NCBI GenBank assembly: GCA_015060765.1
Contig: SUXW01000006.1
Span: forward strand, 62,001-126,000
Source: Bacteroides sp.
GTDB lineage: Bacteria; Bacteroidota; Bacteroidia; Bacteroidales; Bacteroidaceae
Length of the DNA: 64,000 nt
Direction: 5' to 3'
The notes under the pieces are model-generated. The model searched no databases, had not been told where the DNA came from, and saw nothing but the letters and a program-made list of their open reading frames with translations. Position numbers and translations under genes: made by a program. How positions within the stretch are numbered: the stretch's first letter is position 1; every line of letters begins with the position of its first letter. Below are positions 20,120-31,031 of the stretch, piece after piece.

Positions 20120-21559
20120 TTATTTCATTGTCCTTCGATAAATTTTATATCCAATGGCAGAAACTATAATGCTCATCAAGGGACTGATGTAATTGAAGAA
20201 ACAATACGGAAGATAAGTAAAAGTAGATACACCCAAAACTGTAGATTGAGTCATACCGCAACTATTCCAAGGAATCAATGGAGATGTAACGGTTACCGCA
20301 TCTTCAATCGTACGTCCTAAAAGACGGCTCTCATACCCACAACTTTTATAGACTTCCTTAAACATATTACCAGTCAATATAATGGAAATATACTGATCGG
20401 CAGTCGTAAGATTCATAAACAATCCAGATGCAACCGTTGATGACACCAGATTCACACATTTTTTAGTAAAACGCATGAAGAAAGATGTAATACTTTCAAT
20501 CATTCCTCCCGCAGTCATGGCTCCACCAAAGCACATGGCACAGATAATAAGCCATATGGTATCCAACATACCCGACATACCACGCGTAGCTATCAACTCA
20601 TTGACTTCTGCATTTCCTGTATCCAAAGAAGTACTACCAAATAAAACGCTCATACCTCCTTTCACCAACGATAAGGTTCCATCTTCCATTCCGGCTATTT
20701 CTCTTAACAAATTCGGTTGGAAAATGACAGCAAAAATAACACCAAGAATAGCAGAGAGAAACAAAGTTACAAGAGAAGGTAATCTTTTGAAAATCATACA
20801 TCCGGTTAGAAAAGGAACCACCAATAGCCATAAAGAAATATCAAACTTACTTGATAATGCTTGGGCATATTCCGCTACATGAATGCCCGACGATGATTCG
20901 TGCGACAATCCTGCCAACAAAAAGATAAGTAAAGTAATAATCAAAGAAGGAATAGTAGTCAACATCAAATACTTGATATGAGTAAATAAAGGAGTCTCTG
21001 TAGTGGAAGCCGCCAAAACCGTTGTATCGGATAAAGGAGAAATTTTATCACCAAAATATGCACCCGATATTATGGCGCCGGCAATCCATCCTTCTTCAAA
21101 GCCCAGAGCTTTTCCTATTCCCAACAAAGCAATGCCAATGGTAGCAATGGTAGTCCATGAACTTCCAGTCATAACAGACACAATAGCGCAAATCAGGCAA
21201 GTAGAAACCAAAAAGAAATTCGGATCAATAATCTGTATACCATAATATATTAATGTAGGAACCACACCACAAATCATCCAAGCACCCGACAAAGCACCGA
21301 TAAGTAACAAAATAATCAAGGCGGTCCCTATCCCACCTATATTCGAGCAAATCGCTTCTTCGTATTCTTTCCACTTCCTTTTAAAACCTACCATTCCAAT
21401 CAGCACGCAAAATGCTGTAGCTGTCAACAAACATATCTGACTTCCTCCTGCCAACGCATCACTACCAAACAGATAAATAGCAACTGCAAGCATGGCAACA
21501 AGAAAACAAATGGGAATCAGTGATATCAAAGGAGATGGTAAGGAGTTATTCTTCATCAT
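20120..21559 (-). CDS. nhaC: Na+/H+ antiporter, NhaC family
   Basis: 479 residues and about 11-12 membrane helices. Exchanges cytoplasmic Na+ for external H+. Family segments include MTGSSWTTIATIGIALLGIGKALG, GAIISGAYFGDKISPLSDTTVLAAS with the conserved DKISPLSDTT, and a C-terminal TVTSPLIPWNSCGMTQSTVLGV. Members of this family can also exchange malate or lactate, so the substrate is not certain. Monocistronic; it starts about 110 bp from the divergent tamB gene. Confidence 0.92.
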   Translation of the reverse strand: MMKNNSLPSPLISLIPICFLVAMLAVAIYLFGSDALAGGSQICLLTATAFCVLIGMVGFKRKWKEYEEAICSNIGGIGTALIILLLIGALSGAWMICGVVPTLIYYGIQIIDPNFFLVSTCLICAIVSVMTGSSWTTIATIGIALLGIGKALGFEEGWIAGAIISGAYFGDKISPLSDTTVLAASTTETPLFTHIKYLMLTTIPSLIITLLIFLLAGLSHESSSGIHVAEYAQALSSKFDISLWLLVVPFLTGCMIFKRLPSLVTLFLSAILGVIFAVIFQPNLLREIAGMEDGTLSLVKGGMSVLFGSTSLDTGNAEVNELIATRGMSGMLDTIWLIICAMCFGGAMTAGGMIESITSFFMRFTKKCVNLVSSTVASGLFMNLTTADQYISIILTGNMFKEVYKSCGYESRLLGRTIEDAVTVTSPLIPWNSCGMTQSTVLGVSTFTYLPYCFFNYISPLMSIIVSAIGYKIYRRTMK

Positions 21560-21648
21560 TCATTTCATTATTATTTTTTCGGCTGCAAAATTCGGAATAA
21601 TTTTCGACTTTTATCATGTTGTATACCTATTTTATATTGATTTATTTG

Positions 21649-21656
21649 TATTTTTG
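21649..21656 (+). promoter_or_regulatory. -7 box of the tamB gene
   Basis: TATTTTTG ends 11 bp before the first in-frame ATG of tamB, a very short leader. Confidence 0.45.
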
Positions 21657-21667
21657 CTTTCCAATTA

Positions 21668-24600
21668 ATGGCAATGATAGCAATCAAACGAATCAAATAT
21701 ATCTTCCGTATCCTGACAATCACATTGTTAGGACTTTATATTGGACTTCTGATTATTCTGAATATTCCTTTTGTTCAGAAGAGATTGGGTGCATTCGTAT
21801 CGCAAGAGTTACGTAATGTATTGAAAACAGAAGTCAGTATCGGACATGTGGATGTAGGTTTGTTTAATCGCATCATCATAGAAGATGTTCTGTTAAAAGA
21901 CCAACAGAAAGACGATTTAATAAAAGTAGCACGTCTATCCGCCAAATTCGAAATATTGCCTCTATTCGAAGGCCGGATCAGCATCAACAGTGTCCAGTTA
22001 TTCGGTTTCAATATTCTTTTAAAGAAAGAGACACCCGATGCCATTCCCAATTATCAATACGTACTCGACGCTTTTGCATCGAAAGACACCACCAACCAAC
22101 CCAGTCGGTTGGATCTACGTATCAACAGCATTCTGATCCGAAGAGGTAAATTATCATATGATGTAAACTCCGAACCTGTTTCTCCAAACAAGTTCAATGC
22201 ATCACACATCCATTTGGACAATTTAGCCGCTACCCTATCCATAAAAGCTTTACGAAACGATACGCTTAATGTTGCGATACGCCGATTCTCTTTCAAGGAA
22301 CAATCGGGATTTGAGCTGAAAAATGTATCTTTAAAGGCTACGGCCAATAACCAAGCACTGAACTTGGATGATCTAGTCATTGAATTTCCTCATTCATCAT
22401 TGGAAATGGAACACACCACCATCGGATACGATAGTCTCGCTTCTCTCCATTATCTGACAGATGATGTTACATATAACGGAAATTTAAAAGGAAACATCTT
22501 GTTATCCGATTTTTCATCCATAGTCCCTGAATTAAAGAATTTGAACCAACCCATTCAATTGTCCATGAAACTGAGAGGACAAGGTAAACAACTGGAATGT
22601 CCGTCATTCAGCCTCAACGATTACAAATACATGAATCTGCAAGCCACTGCTTCATTCATGAAAACCGATAAAAGTCCGATTGCAGTCAACGGACAAATCT
22701 CCAAATTCACAATCAATCAAGAGGGGCTTAATTACATTGTAGAAAAGATGGGAGGTAAAGTCCCATCCAATATAAGTCACTTGCAATACCTTGATTTCAA
22801 AGGAAACGTTGAAGGAACAGCTCAAAATCTAAAATTCAATGGTATGATACAAAGTGGAGCCGGTTCCCTCCTTGCCGATATTTTCATGAATGGAGATACC
22901 AGCCAACGATCGTTTTCCGGTCATCTGAATGGTGAAGACATTCATTTGGGAACTTTACTCAACGACAAGCAGAAGTTCGGCATTACTAATTTCAGTCTTG
23001 ACCTCAAAGGATTAAAATACGAAGGGAAATACCCGGAATCTACCATCAAAGGCATCATTCCTTCATTGGAATATTGTGGATACCGTTACGAAAACATAAC
23101 GTTAGATGGTACATACAAAAACGGAGGGTTCAATGGTATTTTAGCTTTGGATGATGAAAACGGAGCCATACAAGTGAATGGATTCTTTAACACCAACCAA
23201 CCCAAGCCAGTGTTTAATTTACAAGCGACAGTCAATAATTTCCGTCCACATGAGTTGAATCTTTCCGATAAATACAAAGATTCGGACATATCCTTCAAAT
23301 TGGCAGCCGACTTTACAGGAAATTCCATTGAAAACATCAATGGGCACATCCAACTCGATAGTTTGTCATTGAATGCTCCCGACAATCAATCCTATTTCAT
23401 GGAGAAATTGACGGTTATCGCCGACCAAAATAACAAAGAAAAACGAGTGAAAATCCAATCTTCCTTTATGAATGCCTTGATAGAAGGAAATTATAGCTAC
23501 CCCACTCTTCCATCCAGCATATTACGAACCATACAACAATATATACCTTCTTTAATCACTTCCCACAACCACCAGCAACACCCCAATAATTTCAAGTTTG
23601 ATATCCGTTTGGAAAATACTGAACTATTCGAAAAGCTCTTTCATTTACCGATACAGATTCACATGCCATCTACATTAAACGGATATTTCAGTGATACAGA
23701 GGAACGTTTGAAAATTGAAGGTCATTTTCCACAATTGACATATAACGGTACATTGTACGAATCGGGAGTAATCCATTGCGAAAATTCTGAAGACCAAATC
23801 CATACACTTCTACGTGGCAATATGCTGATGAACAGCGGTGCCATGCTCAACCTTTCTTTGAATGCCCAAGCCAAAGAAGACCGACTCGAGACGGAACTGA
23901 ATTGGGGAAACAATACCAATGTCACTTATGGAGGAAAATTGAAAGCCATCACAACCTTCTCCAAATCAGACGCTCCTTCCCCACATCTTCAAGCAGATAT
24001 AGAAATACTTCCCACACAAATGATATTGAATGACAGTATTTGGAATATCCACCCTTCCCATATCGGTTTCCAAGACGGCAATATGTACATAGACAACTTT
24101 TTGGTGAAACACCGTGAGCAACACCTCCGTATAGACGGAAAGCTGACAGATACGGAGAAAGATTCCTGTTTGATTGATTTGAACAATGTAAATGTACAAT
24201 ATGTACTGGATATTCTACAGTTCGATGATGTACAATTCGGAGGATTTGCAACCGGGAATGTGCATCTGAAACAAGCATTGAAAGAACCGATTATGAGCAC
24301 CCACCTGAATGTACATGATTTCAAAGTCAATCAGGCATTATTGGGAAACGCAGACATTACAGGTGCTTGGGATAACGAACTCGGAGGCATCCGTCTGGAA
24401 GCTAATATTGAAGAAAAAGACATTTCTTCTACCCATGTTACCGGTTATGTATCCCCTAAAATGAAGGGACTCGATTTGAATATTGAAGCCGACAGTACCA
24501 ATATCGGTTTGATTACTCCTTTTATGGAAGGTATTTTCAGTGAAATCAATGGGCGTGTCAATGGAGATGTCAGACTATATGGCCCATTCAAATTCCTGGA

Positions 24601-26146
24601 TCTGGAAGGAGGTGTACGTATCAACTTGGATGCAAAACTGGATGCACTCAATACATATTTCCAAATAAAGAACGATTCTATCCATATACAATCCGGTGAA
24701 TTGGCATTCAACGATCTACAAATATTCGATCGAGAAGGTAATAGCGGAATAGTAAACGGTTATCTCCATCACCAGAAATTGAAGAACTTGATGTACTATT
24801 TCAATGTACAGACAAACAACCTATTGGTATATCATACTACCGACCCAGGCGATATGTCTTTCTTTGGTAAAGTATACGGTACCGGTTCCATCATCGTCGA
24901 TGGTGGCAACAATGCCATGAATGTGGATGCATCCATTACAACCGGACGAAACACAACATTCACCTATGTTTCGGGTATTACTACCGAAGCAACCAACAAT
25001 CAGTTCATCACGTTCGTTGACAAGACTCCCAAACGAATTCAAGACATTGTAGAAACCGATTTCTACCATTACTCCGATGCACAAAAGAAAGAAGAAGAGG
25101 AAGGACCACCTATGGACCTTCGTATCTACCTGCAAGTAGATGCTACCCCTGATGCATCCATGAAAGTAGTAATGGATCCTGTTGCTGGAGACCATATTAC
25201 AGCAAGAGGAAACGGTAACTTGCAAGTCAACTTCTATAACAAAGGCGATTTCCGTATGTTCGGTAATTACATCATCGAACAAGGTATGTACAAATTGAGT
25301 ATGCAGGAAGTTATTCGCAAGGATTTTGCCTTACAATCGGGAGGTACCGTCACCTTTACGGGTGACCCCTATCATGCCAATTTGGATTTACAAGCTGTTC
25401 ATACCGTCAATTCCGTTTCATTAAGCGATTTGTCGGCCGATGCTTCTTTAAACAATAGTACCGTCAAAGTCAATTGTATCATGAACCTCACGGGAAGCCT
25501 GGCCAATCCTACCATCCGGTTCGATTTGGATTTACCAACCGTCAACGAAGAAGACCGTGAATTGGTACGGAGTGCAACAAGTACCGAAGAACAGATGAAC
25601 ACGCAAATCATCTATCTGTTGGGTATTGGTAAATTCTATACGGTAGACTATTCCAACAATGCCAACCAATCTTCCAATGCTACCAGTTCCTTAGCGTTCA
25701 ACACCCTCTCCGGGCAATTGAACAACATGCTCTCACAATGGACAGAAAACAAAAATTGGAATATCGGTGCCAATTTAAGTACCGGTCAGGAAGGATGGAG
25801 TGACGTAGAAGCGGAAGCCATCCTATCAGGTAGATTGCTAAACAACCGATTATTGATCAACGGTAACTTCGGGTATCGTGAAAACGTATTGGCCAATACT
25901 AATTTCGTAGGCGACTTTGAAGCTATATGGTTGCTCACTCCCAACGGAGAATTCCGTTTACGCGGATACAACCAGACGAACGACCGTTATTTCACCAAGT
26001 CCACACTAACCACCCAAGGTATCGGCTTTATCTATAAGAAAGACTTCAACAGTTGGAGTGAGCTCTACCAATGGTTGGTCAAAAAAGGTAACCGAAAAAA
26101 GAATAAAAAAGTCATAAAAGAAGATACACCTCTTTCTATCCCATAA
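21668..26146 (+). CDS. tamB: TamB-like translocation/assembly module protein (AsmA/DUF490 family)
   Basis: 1492 residues. One N-terminal signal anchor (about 10-35), a very long beta-rich periplasmic region with AsmA-like repeats, and the C-terminal TamB/DUF490 domain (about 1130-1480; the GNGNLQVNFYNKGDFRMFGNYIIEQGMYKLSMQ region is typical). Such proteins form lipid-conducting or assembly bridges between the inner and outer membranes. No TamA-type Omp85 gene is adjacent. The start could be either of the first two Met codons. Largest gene in the window. Confidence 0.9.
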   Translation: MAMIAIKRIKYIFRILTITLLGLYIGLLIILNIPFVQKRLGAFVSQELRNVLKTEVSIGHVDVGLFNRIIIEDVLLKDQQKDDLIKVARLSAKFEILPLFEGRISINSVQLFGFNILLKKETPDAIPNYQYVLDAFASKDTTNQPSRLDLRINSILIRRGKLSYDVNSEPVSPNKFNASHIHLDNLAATLSIKALRNDTLNVAIRRFSFKEQSGFELKNVSLKATANNQALNLDDLVIEFPHSSLEMEHTTIGYDSLASLHYLTDDVTYNGNLKGNILLSDFSSIVPELKNLNQPIQLSMKLRGQGKQLECPSFSLNDYKYMNLQATASFMKTDKSPIAVNGQISKFTINQEGLNYIVEKMGGKVPSNISHLQYLDFKGNVEGTAQNLKFNGMIQSGAGSLLADIFMNGDTSQRSFSGHLNGEDIHLGTLLNDKQKFGITNFSLDLKGLKYEGKYPESTIKGIIPSLEYCGYRYENITLDGTYKNGGFNGILALDDENGAIQVNGFFNTNQPKPVFNLQATVNNFRPHELNLSDKYKDSDISFKLAADFTGNSIENINGHIQLDSLSLNAPDNQSYFMEKLTVIADQNNKEKRVKIQSSFMNALIEGNYSYPTLPSSILRTIQQYIPSLITSHNHQQHPNNFKFDIRLENTELFEKLFHLPIQIHMPSTLNGYFSDTEERLKIEGHFPQLTYNGTLYESGVIHCENSEDQIHTLLRGNMLMNSGAMLNLSLNAQAKEDRLETELNWGNNTNVTYGGKLKAITTFSKSDAPSPHLQADIEILPTQMILNDSIWNIHPSHIGFQDGNMYIDNFLVKHREQHLRIDGKLTDTEKDSCLIDLNNVNVQYVLDILQFDDVQFGGFATGNVHLKQALKEPIMSTHLNVHDFKVNQALLGNADITGAWDNELGGIRLEANIEEKDISSTHVTGYVSPKMKGLDLNIEADSTNIGLITPFMEGIFSEINGRVNGDVRLYGPFKFLDLEGGVRINLDAKLDALNTYFQIKNDSIHIQSGELAFNDLQIFDREGNSGIVNGYLHHQKLKNLMYYFNVQTNNLLVYHTTDPGDMSFFGKVYGTGSIIVDGGNNAMNVDASITTGRNTTFTYVSGITTEATNNQFITFVDKTPKRIQDIVETDFYHYSDAQKKEEEEGPPMDLRIYLQVDATPDASMKVVMDPVAGDHITARGNGNLQVNFYNKGDFRMFGNYIIEQGMYKLSMQEVIRKDFALQSGGTVTFTGDPYHANLDLQAVHTVNSVSLSDLSADASLNNSTVKVNCIMNLTGSLANPTIRFDLDLPTVNEEDRELVRSATSTEEQMNTQIIYLLGIGKFYTVDYSNNANQSSNATSSLAFNTLSGQLNNMLSQWTENKNWNIGANLSTGQEGWSDVEAEAILSGRLLNNRLLINGNFGYRENVLANTNFVGDFEAIWLLTPNGEFRLRGYNQTNDRYFTKSTLTTQGIGFIYKKDFNSWSELYQWLVKKGNRKKNKKVIKEDTPLSIP

Positions 26147-26159
26147 ACTATCGGACAAA

Positions 26160-26211
26160 CAAAGTTGTTTAGTCACTAACATTCAAATTATTCTTTAACT
26201 AAACAACTTTG
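26160..26211 (+). repeat. 14-bp inverted repeat before the DUF4251 gene
   Basis: CAAAGTTGTTTAGT (26160-26173) pairs perfectly with ACTAAACAACTTTG (26198-26211) across 24 nt. The right arm ends 3 bp before the DUF4251 start codon, so a hairpin could cover the translation start. No T-run follows, which argues against a plain terminator. Confidence 0.6.
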
Positions 26212-26214
26212 ATT

Positions 26215-26808
26215 ATGAAAAAGGTATTACTACTCTCCACATTGTTGCTCTTTGTCTTTATCGGAGTAACGAATGCACAACAAACCAGAAAAGAAAGAAG
26301 GGAAGCCAGACGAGAAGCGGCCAAGAAAAAATTGGAAGCCGAAAGAGCGTTGGAAGCCCAACAAGATTCCATTGCTTTCCAAAAAGCAATAACTGCCATG
26401 AAGGAAGGAAATTTCGTATTGGAAGCCGATAACATTATGTTCCCAAGCGGTATTACCCGCTACGTCACTTCATCTACCAACTATATACAAGTACAGGATG
26501 ACGAAGGCATTGTACAGACCGCATTCTCCAACTTCACGTATAGTCCGGGACCTAATGGACTGGGAGGTGTTACCGTACAAGGCACCGTAAGCGAGCCCCA
26601 GATCCGAACAGACAAACACGGAAATATATTCTATAACTTCAGTATCACCGGCGTTGCCATTTCGGCTACTATCTCCATTACGCTAACCGGTGGTACCAAT
26701 GAAGCCAGTGCTTATATCAGTCCTAATTTCAATAGCAACAACATAACCATGACAGGACATATCGTTCCTTACGAAGAGAGTGTTATCTTCCAGGGAATGA
26801 CTTGGTAA
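26215..26808 (+). CDS. DUF4251 domain-containing secreted protein
   Basis: 197 residues. A signal peptide (MKKVLLLSTLLLFVFIGVTNAQ) precedes a strongly charged helix (TRKERREARREAAKKKLEAERALEA) and a beta-rich DUF4251 domain (about 60-197) containing FTYSPGPNGLGGVTVQG. The family is confined to Bacteroidetes and has no assigned function; the fold is probably a small periplasmic or outer-membrane-associated beta barrel or lipocalin-like domain. Start chosen at the third in-frame Met (MKKVLL) to place the signal peptide at the N-terminus. Confidence 0.8.
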   Translation: MKKVLLLSTLLLFVFIGVTNAQQTRKERREARREAAKKKLEAERALEAQQDSIAFQKAITAMKEGNFVLEADNIMFPSGITRYVTSSTNYIQVQDDEGIVQTAFSNFTYSPGPNGLGGVTVQGTVSEPQIRTDKHGNIFYNFSITGVAISATISITLTGGTNEASAYISPNFNSNNITMTGHIVPYEESVIFQGMTW

Positions 26809-26811
26809 AAT

Positions 26812-26848
26812 AAAAGAGGATGCGTTTTTTCGCATCCTCTTTTTGTTT
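26812..26848 (+). terminator. Bidirectional terminator between DUF4251 and aspS
   Basis: AAAGAGGATGCG/CGCATCCTCTTT stem with a T6 loop and T-rich flank; both genes end within a few bases of it. Confidence 0.9.
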
Positions 26849-26849
26849 T

Positions 26850-28610
26850 TTATTCTTCCTTCAAGTCCAAAGCCAACTGAAGTTCATCCAATTGTTTTTG
26901 GTCGAGTGCAGCCGGAGCATCAAGCATTACATCACGTCCGCTGTTGTTCTTTGGGAATGCAATGCAATCACGAATACTGTCGAGACCAGCAAACAACGAT
27001 ACCCAACGGTCGAGTCCGTATGCCAAGCCACCATGAGGAGGTGCACCATATTTGAAGGCATTCATCAAGAAGCCAAATTGTTCCTGTGCCTTTTCAGGAG
27101 TGAATCCAAGGATTTCAAACATTTTAGCCTGCAACTGGGCATCGTGGATACGGATAGAACCGCCTCCCACTTCTACCCCATTGATAACCATATCGTATGC
27201 ATCAGCACGAACGGCAGCAGGGTTGGTATCAAGCATTGGAATATCTTCATCTTTCGGATGAGTGAACGGATGGTGCATAGCCATCAATCGGCCTTCCTCT
27301 TCGCTCCATTCGAACATCGGGAAATCGACTACCCACAAACATGCGAACTGGTTCTTGTCACGCAATCCCAACTGACGTCCCATTTCCAGACGAAGTTCAC
27401 AAAGTTGCTTACGTGTCTTCATCACGTCATCACCACTCAATATCAGAATCAAATCACCCGGTTTAGCACCGAAAGCCTCCTTCATCTGTTGAAGCACTTC
27501 CTGTGTATAGAATTTGTCTACACTCGATTTTACATTACCATCAGCTTCCACACGTGCATACACCATTCCCTTGGCACCGATTTGAGGACGCTTTACAAAG
27601 TCGGTCAACTGATCGAGTTGCTTACGGGTATAAGTAGCTGCCCCTTCCGCACAGATACCACCAATATAAGCAGCACTGTCGAATACACCGAAGCCATGGC
27701 CCTTCATGATATCCATCAATTCTACGAACTTCATACCGAAACGGATATCGGGCTTGTCGCTACCGTAATACTTCATGGCATCGGCCCACGGCATACGGAT
27801 AAACGGTTCGGTCAGTTCCACTCCACGAAGTTCCTTGAACAAATGCTTGGCCATTCCTTCAAACAGACTGATTACATCTTCCTGTTCTACGAAACTCATT
27901 TCGCAATCGATTTGAGTAAATTCAGGCTGACGGTCGGCACGAAGGTCTTCATCGCGGAAGCACTTCACAATTTGGAAATAGCGGTCCATACCCGATACCA
28001 TCAACAATTGCTTCAAGGTTTGCGGAGATTGGGGTAATGCATAGAATTGTCCCGGGTTCATACGAGAAGGAACTACAAAGTCGCGTGCTCCTTCCGGAGT
28101 CGATCCTACCAACATCGGAGTTTCAATTTCGAGGAATCCCTTACTATCAAGGTAACGACGTACTTCCATCGTCATCTTATGGCGGAGTTCCAAATTGGCG
28201 CGAACCGGTGTACGGCGTAAATCCAGATAACGGTATTTCATACGGATATCATCACCACCGTCGCTATTGTCTTCGATGGTAAACGGAGGAGTCAGTGCAT
28301 TGTTCAGCACGTTCAGTTCCGAAGCGATGATTTCTATTTCTCCTGTAGGAATATTCAAATTCTTGTTGGAACGCTCATTCACCTGTCCGGTAACCTGAAC
28401 CACATATTCGCGTCCCAAATGATTGGCCTGTTCGCACAAATCAGCATTCACGTCTGTATTGAACACCAATTGTGTGATACCATAACGGTCGCGGAGATCC
28501 ACAAAGGTCATCCCCCCCATTTTACGTGAGCGTTGTACCCATCCGGCCAATGTCACGGTTTTGCCAGCATCGGCGAGTCTCAACTCACCGCAAGTATGAC
28601 TTCTAAACAT
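26850..28610 (-). CDS. aspS: Aspartyl-tRNA synthetase
   Basis: 586 residues, class II, bacterial type. N-terminal OB anticodon-binding domain ([33 protein letters not shown]), motif 2 [18 protein letters not shown], an inserted GAD domain (about 290-410) and motif 3 [15 protein letters not shown]. There is no adjacent gatCAB, so AspRS specificity (discriminating or not) cannot be decided from context. Its -7 box lies 30 bp upstream. Confidence 0.98.
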   Translation of the reverse strand: MFRSHTCGELRLADAGKTVTLAGWVQRSRKMGGMTFVDLRDRYGITQLVFNTDVNADLCEQANHLGREYVVQVTGQVNERSNKNLNIPTGEIEIIASELNVLNNALTPPFTIEDNSDGGDDIRMKYRYLDLRRTPVRANLELRHKMTMEVRRYLDSKGFLEIETPMLVGSTPEGARDFVVPSRMNPGQFYALPQSPQTLKQLLMVSGMDRYFQIVKCFRDEDLRADRQPEFTQIDCEMSFVEQEDVISLFEGMAKHLFKELRGVELTEPFIRMPWADAMKYYGSDKPDIRFGMKFVELMDIMKGHGFGVFDSAAYIGGICAEGAATYTRKQLDQLTDFVKRPQIGAKGMVYARVEADGNVKSSVDKFYTQEVLQQMKEAFGAKPGDLILILSGDDVMKTRKQLCELRLEMGRQLGLRDKNQFACLWVVDFPMFEWSEEEGRLMAMHHPFTHPKDEDIPMLDTNPAAVRADAYDMVINGVEVGGGSIRIHDAQLQAKMFEILGFTPEKAQEQFGFLMNAFKYGAPPHGGLAYGLDRWVSLFAGLDSIRDCIAFPKNNSGRDVMLDAPAALDQKQLDELQLALDLKEE

Positions 28611-28639
28611 ATCTTTTTTCTATTAATTCATTAATGGTG

Positions 28640-28647
28640 CAAAAATA
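28640..28647 (-). promoter_or_regulatory. -7 box of aspS
   Basis: TATTTTTG on the minus strand, 30 bp upstream of aspS. Confidence 0.45.
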
Positions 28648-28707
28648 GTAAAAAAGTAGAAGAAACGACACCTTTTCTCTATATTATTCATACACTTCCG
28701 ACCAATA

Positions 28708-31017
28708 TTATTCACTCTTAATACTCTTCACCGGATTCTCATTGGCTATCTTCCAAGCCTTGATGACTACACATGCTACAATGGTGACCAATACTGCGAT
28801 GGCGGTGGCAACAAACAGTAATGGATTCAAGGAGATGGTTTCGTGAAAGGCTTCCAACCATGACTTACCCACCAAGTAAGCACACACTGTACCGATGAGT
28901 ACGGAAGGAATGGCTACATAAAGAATGTCTACAGACAACAGCTTCAGAATGTCCGAGGCTTCACCGCCATTCACTTTGCGTATGGCTATCTCTTTGCTCC
29001 GGCGGGCAGTCTCATCGTTGATATAACCTATCAAACCCATAAAAACGATGAGCAAGATAAAAGTAGAGGTTATCCATACGGAGTTGCGGAAACGTTCTAC
29101 ATACTTATAGATTTGATTCAATGTAGTGTCCGTCGGGATGAATTTAATAGCTTTCGTGGGATAGGCAACAGCCACATATTCTTCCAATCGCTTCAAGTTG
29201 TCCTGATAGGGGGCCTTCAGACGGATGCTTAATGCATTTATGCCCTTTGCACCAACCAAGGCAATAGGATATTGCTTGTTCCCCATACTCATGCTACGCA
29301 CATTGCGGAACACTCCCACAATGGGGCCGTTTTTCTTGTGTACGTTGATTTGCTTGCCTACTGCACCGTCCGTCCATTGCATCAGTCGTACCAGCTCTTC
29401 GTTTACCAATACATCTCCTTCGTTCATTATATCCCTGCCTTCTATCAGGGTGATGCCATTGGTCTTTACGTAATCCTTATCGCAAGGATTGAACATCAGA
29501 GTGCCAATGGTTTTACCGCTATTGTTTTTCAACGGACGACTCCAATATGCACTAATAATGGGACGCATGGAAGTGGCTACGCTTTCTACCATGGGCTGAC
29601 GGAGAAGGTCTTCCTTAACAGATTGGATCTCATCTTCATTGAATGCCACCTGAGCTTCGACCAGTCCTTCGGAACGGAATCCGTGGTCGGCATAAGCCAT
29701 GTAATGGTATTGCATGAATGCCACCAACAACACACCCAATACAAACGATACGCCAGCAAACTGCACACAAAGCATGGAGCGTTTCCAACCTTTCTTACTG
29801 TCGGTATAACGGCGGAACACTTGGGTTACGGGAATTTTGGAGAACAGGCGTCCGGGCATTACACCGGCTACCACAAACAGGATAAGAATGGTCAATAGCG
29901 GCACCCATAAAGTTTCCCACGTAAAGAGTGATTCCAAACGGACAGACAACAAATCTTCTATCAAGTCCTTGGCATTGAAAATGATAAAGAGGGCGAGCAA
30001 CACCGATGCGATGACCACAAAACCAGTTTCCATCAGGAACATGGCGAAAATGTTGCCCGTAGTGGCACCGCTACATTTATGTACACCCACACTTTTGGCA
30101 CGACGGTTCATGGTGGCAATGGCTATCAGCACGTAGTTCATAATAGCCACGAAGAATACGGCAAACCCCAAGAAACCATAGATGTACAGACGGGTACGTG
30201 TATCTTTGCTATCCCATTGAATATCTACCAATGGTTGTGCATCATAAACATGTATCTTTTCCGCATCGGGCTTGTTGGGCCGGTATTGTTCCATGGCCTT
30301 ACCTATTTCGCGGTTCAGTGTTTCGCGGTCAACATCATCCTTTTTACGGACAATGGTCAGATAAATGTCGTTTCTTGTCCAATCGCCGCCGCCAAAGTAA
30401 GATTTCTCACCACCTCTGACGGATATTATCAAGTCAAAATGGAACTCGGTATTTTCAGGAATATCCTGATAGATGCCCCGGATGGTAACAACCTGTTTCT
30501 TTTCTAATGTAATCGTCTTTCCCACGGGATTCTCACCTGCAAAATACTGCTCCACGAAACTTTCGGAAACAAAAGCATTTAAAGGCGTTTTAAGTTCTTC
30601 CGAATTGCCTTGCAGTACGGGAATGCCAAAGGTGGAGAAGAAATGCTCATCGGCATAAATATAATCCAAATCCTCCAGATGCTTGTCGTCCTTGTAGACT
30701 TTGTTTCCGGTATAAGTATATAGGGCTGTAGTGTTTTCTATCAGTTGAGGCAGGTCGTCACGCAAGGCATCGGCCATTGGAGCATGCGATGTGCGGTCGT
30801 AACTTCCCATATCGCCGGTTTTGGCATCTTTCTGGGCTTCGCCTATCCACGACAGGTTATCTGCCTCCGGATAGCAACGTTCATAACTCAGTTCAAAGGC
30901 TATCTGCGAAAAAAGCAGGATGCCGACGGTAAGTCCCAACGAGAGGGACAGTACTTTCGTAATGTTGCTTCCCTTTCCGTGGATAATGTTCTGTATAGCG
31001 TAATAGATTTGTTTCAT
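28708..31017 (-). CDS. ABC transporter permease, MacB/FtsX type (paralogue 2)
   Basis: 769 residues. TM1 (about 20-42) precedes a MacB-like periplasmic domain (about 45-280), a three-helix FtsX unit (about 285-420), a second periplasmic region and a final FtsX unit (about 665-765; GYINDETARRSKEIAIRKVNGG). It is closely similar to the permease just upstream: both begin MKQIYY-IQ and end WKIANENPVKSIKSE. Such mechanotransmission-type permeases drive export or detoxification rather than import. Last gene of a three-gene operon read from 34027. Confidence 0.9.
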   Translation of the reverse strand: MKQIYYAIQNIIHGKGSNITKVLSLSLGLTVGILLFSQIAFELSYERCYPEADNLSWIGEAQKDAKTGDMGSYDRTSHAPMADALRDDLPQLIENTTALYTYTGNKVYKDDKHLEDLDYIYADEHFFSTFGIPVLQGNSEELKTPLNAFVSESFVEQYFAGENPVGKTITLEKKQVVTIRGIYQDIPENTEFHFDLIISVRGGEKSYFGGGDWTRNDIYLTIVRKKDDVDRETLNREIGKAMEQYRPNKPDAEKIHVYDAQPLVDIQWDSKDTRTRLYIYGFLGFAVFFVAIMNYVLIAIATMNRRAKSVGVHKCSGATTGNIFAMFLMETGFVVIASVLLALFIIFNAKDLIEDLLSVRLESLFTWETLWVPLLTILILFVVAGVMPGRLFSKIPVTQVFRRYTDSKKGWKRSMLCVQFAGVSFVLGVLLVAFMQYHYMAYADHGFRSEGLVEAQVAFNEDEIQSVKEDLLRQPMVESVATSMRPIISAYWSRPLKNNSGKTIGTLMFNPCDKDYVKTNGITLIEGRDIMNEGDVLVNEELVRLMQWTDGAVGKQINVHKKNGPIVGVFRNVRSMSMGNKQYPIALVGAKGINALSIRLKAPYQDNLKRLEEYVAVAYPTKAIKFIPTDTTLNQIYKYVERFRNSVWITSTFILLIVFMGLIGYINDETARRSKEIAIRKVNGGEASDILKLLSVDILYVAIPSVLIGTVCAYLVGKSWLEAFHETISLNPLLFVATAIAVLVTIVACVVIKAWKIANENPVKSIKSE

Positions 31018-31031
31018 TCTTGTTATATAAA

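Noticed and set aside
26820-28037. 405-codon plus-strand ORF opposite aspS
   Set aside because: Antisense to a complete aspartyl-tRNA synthetase; it also begins inside the terminator.
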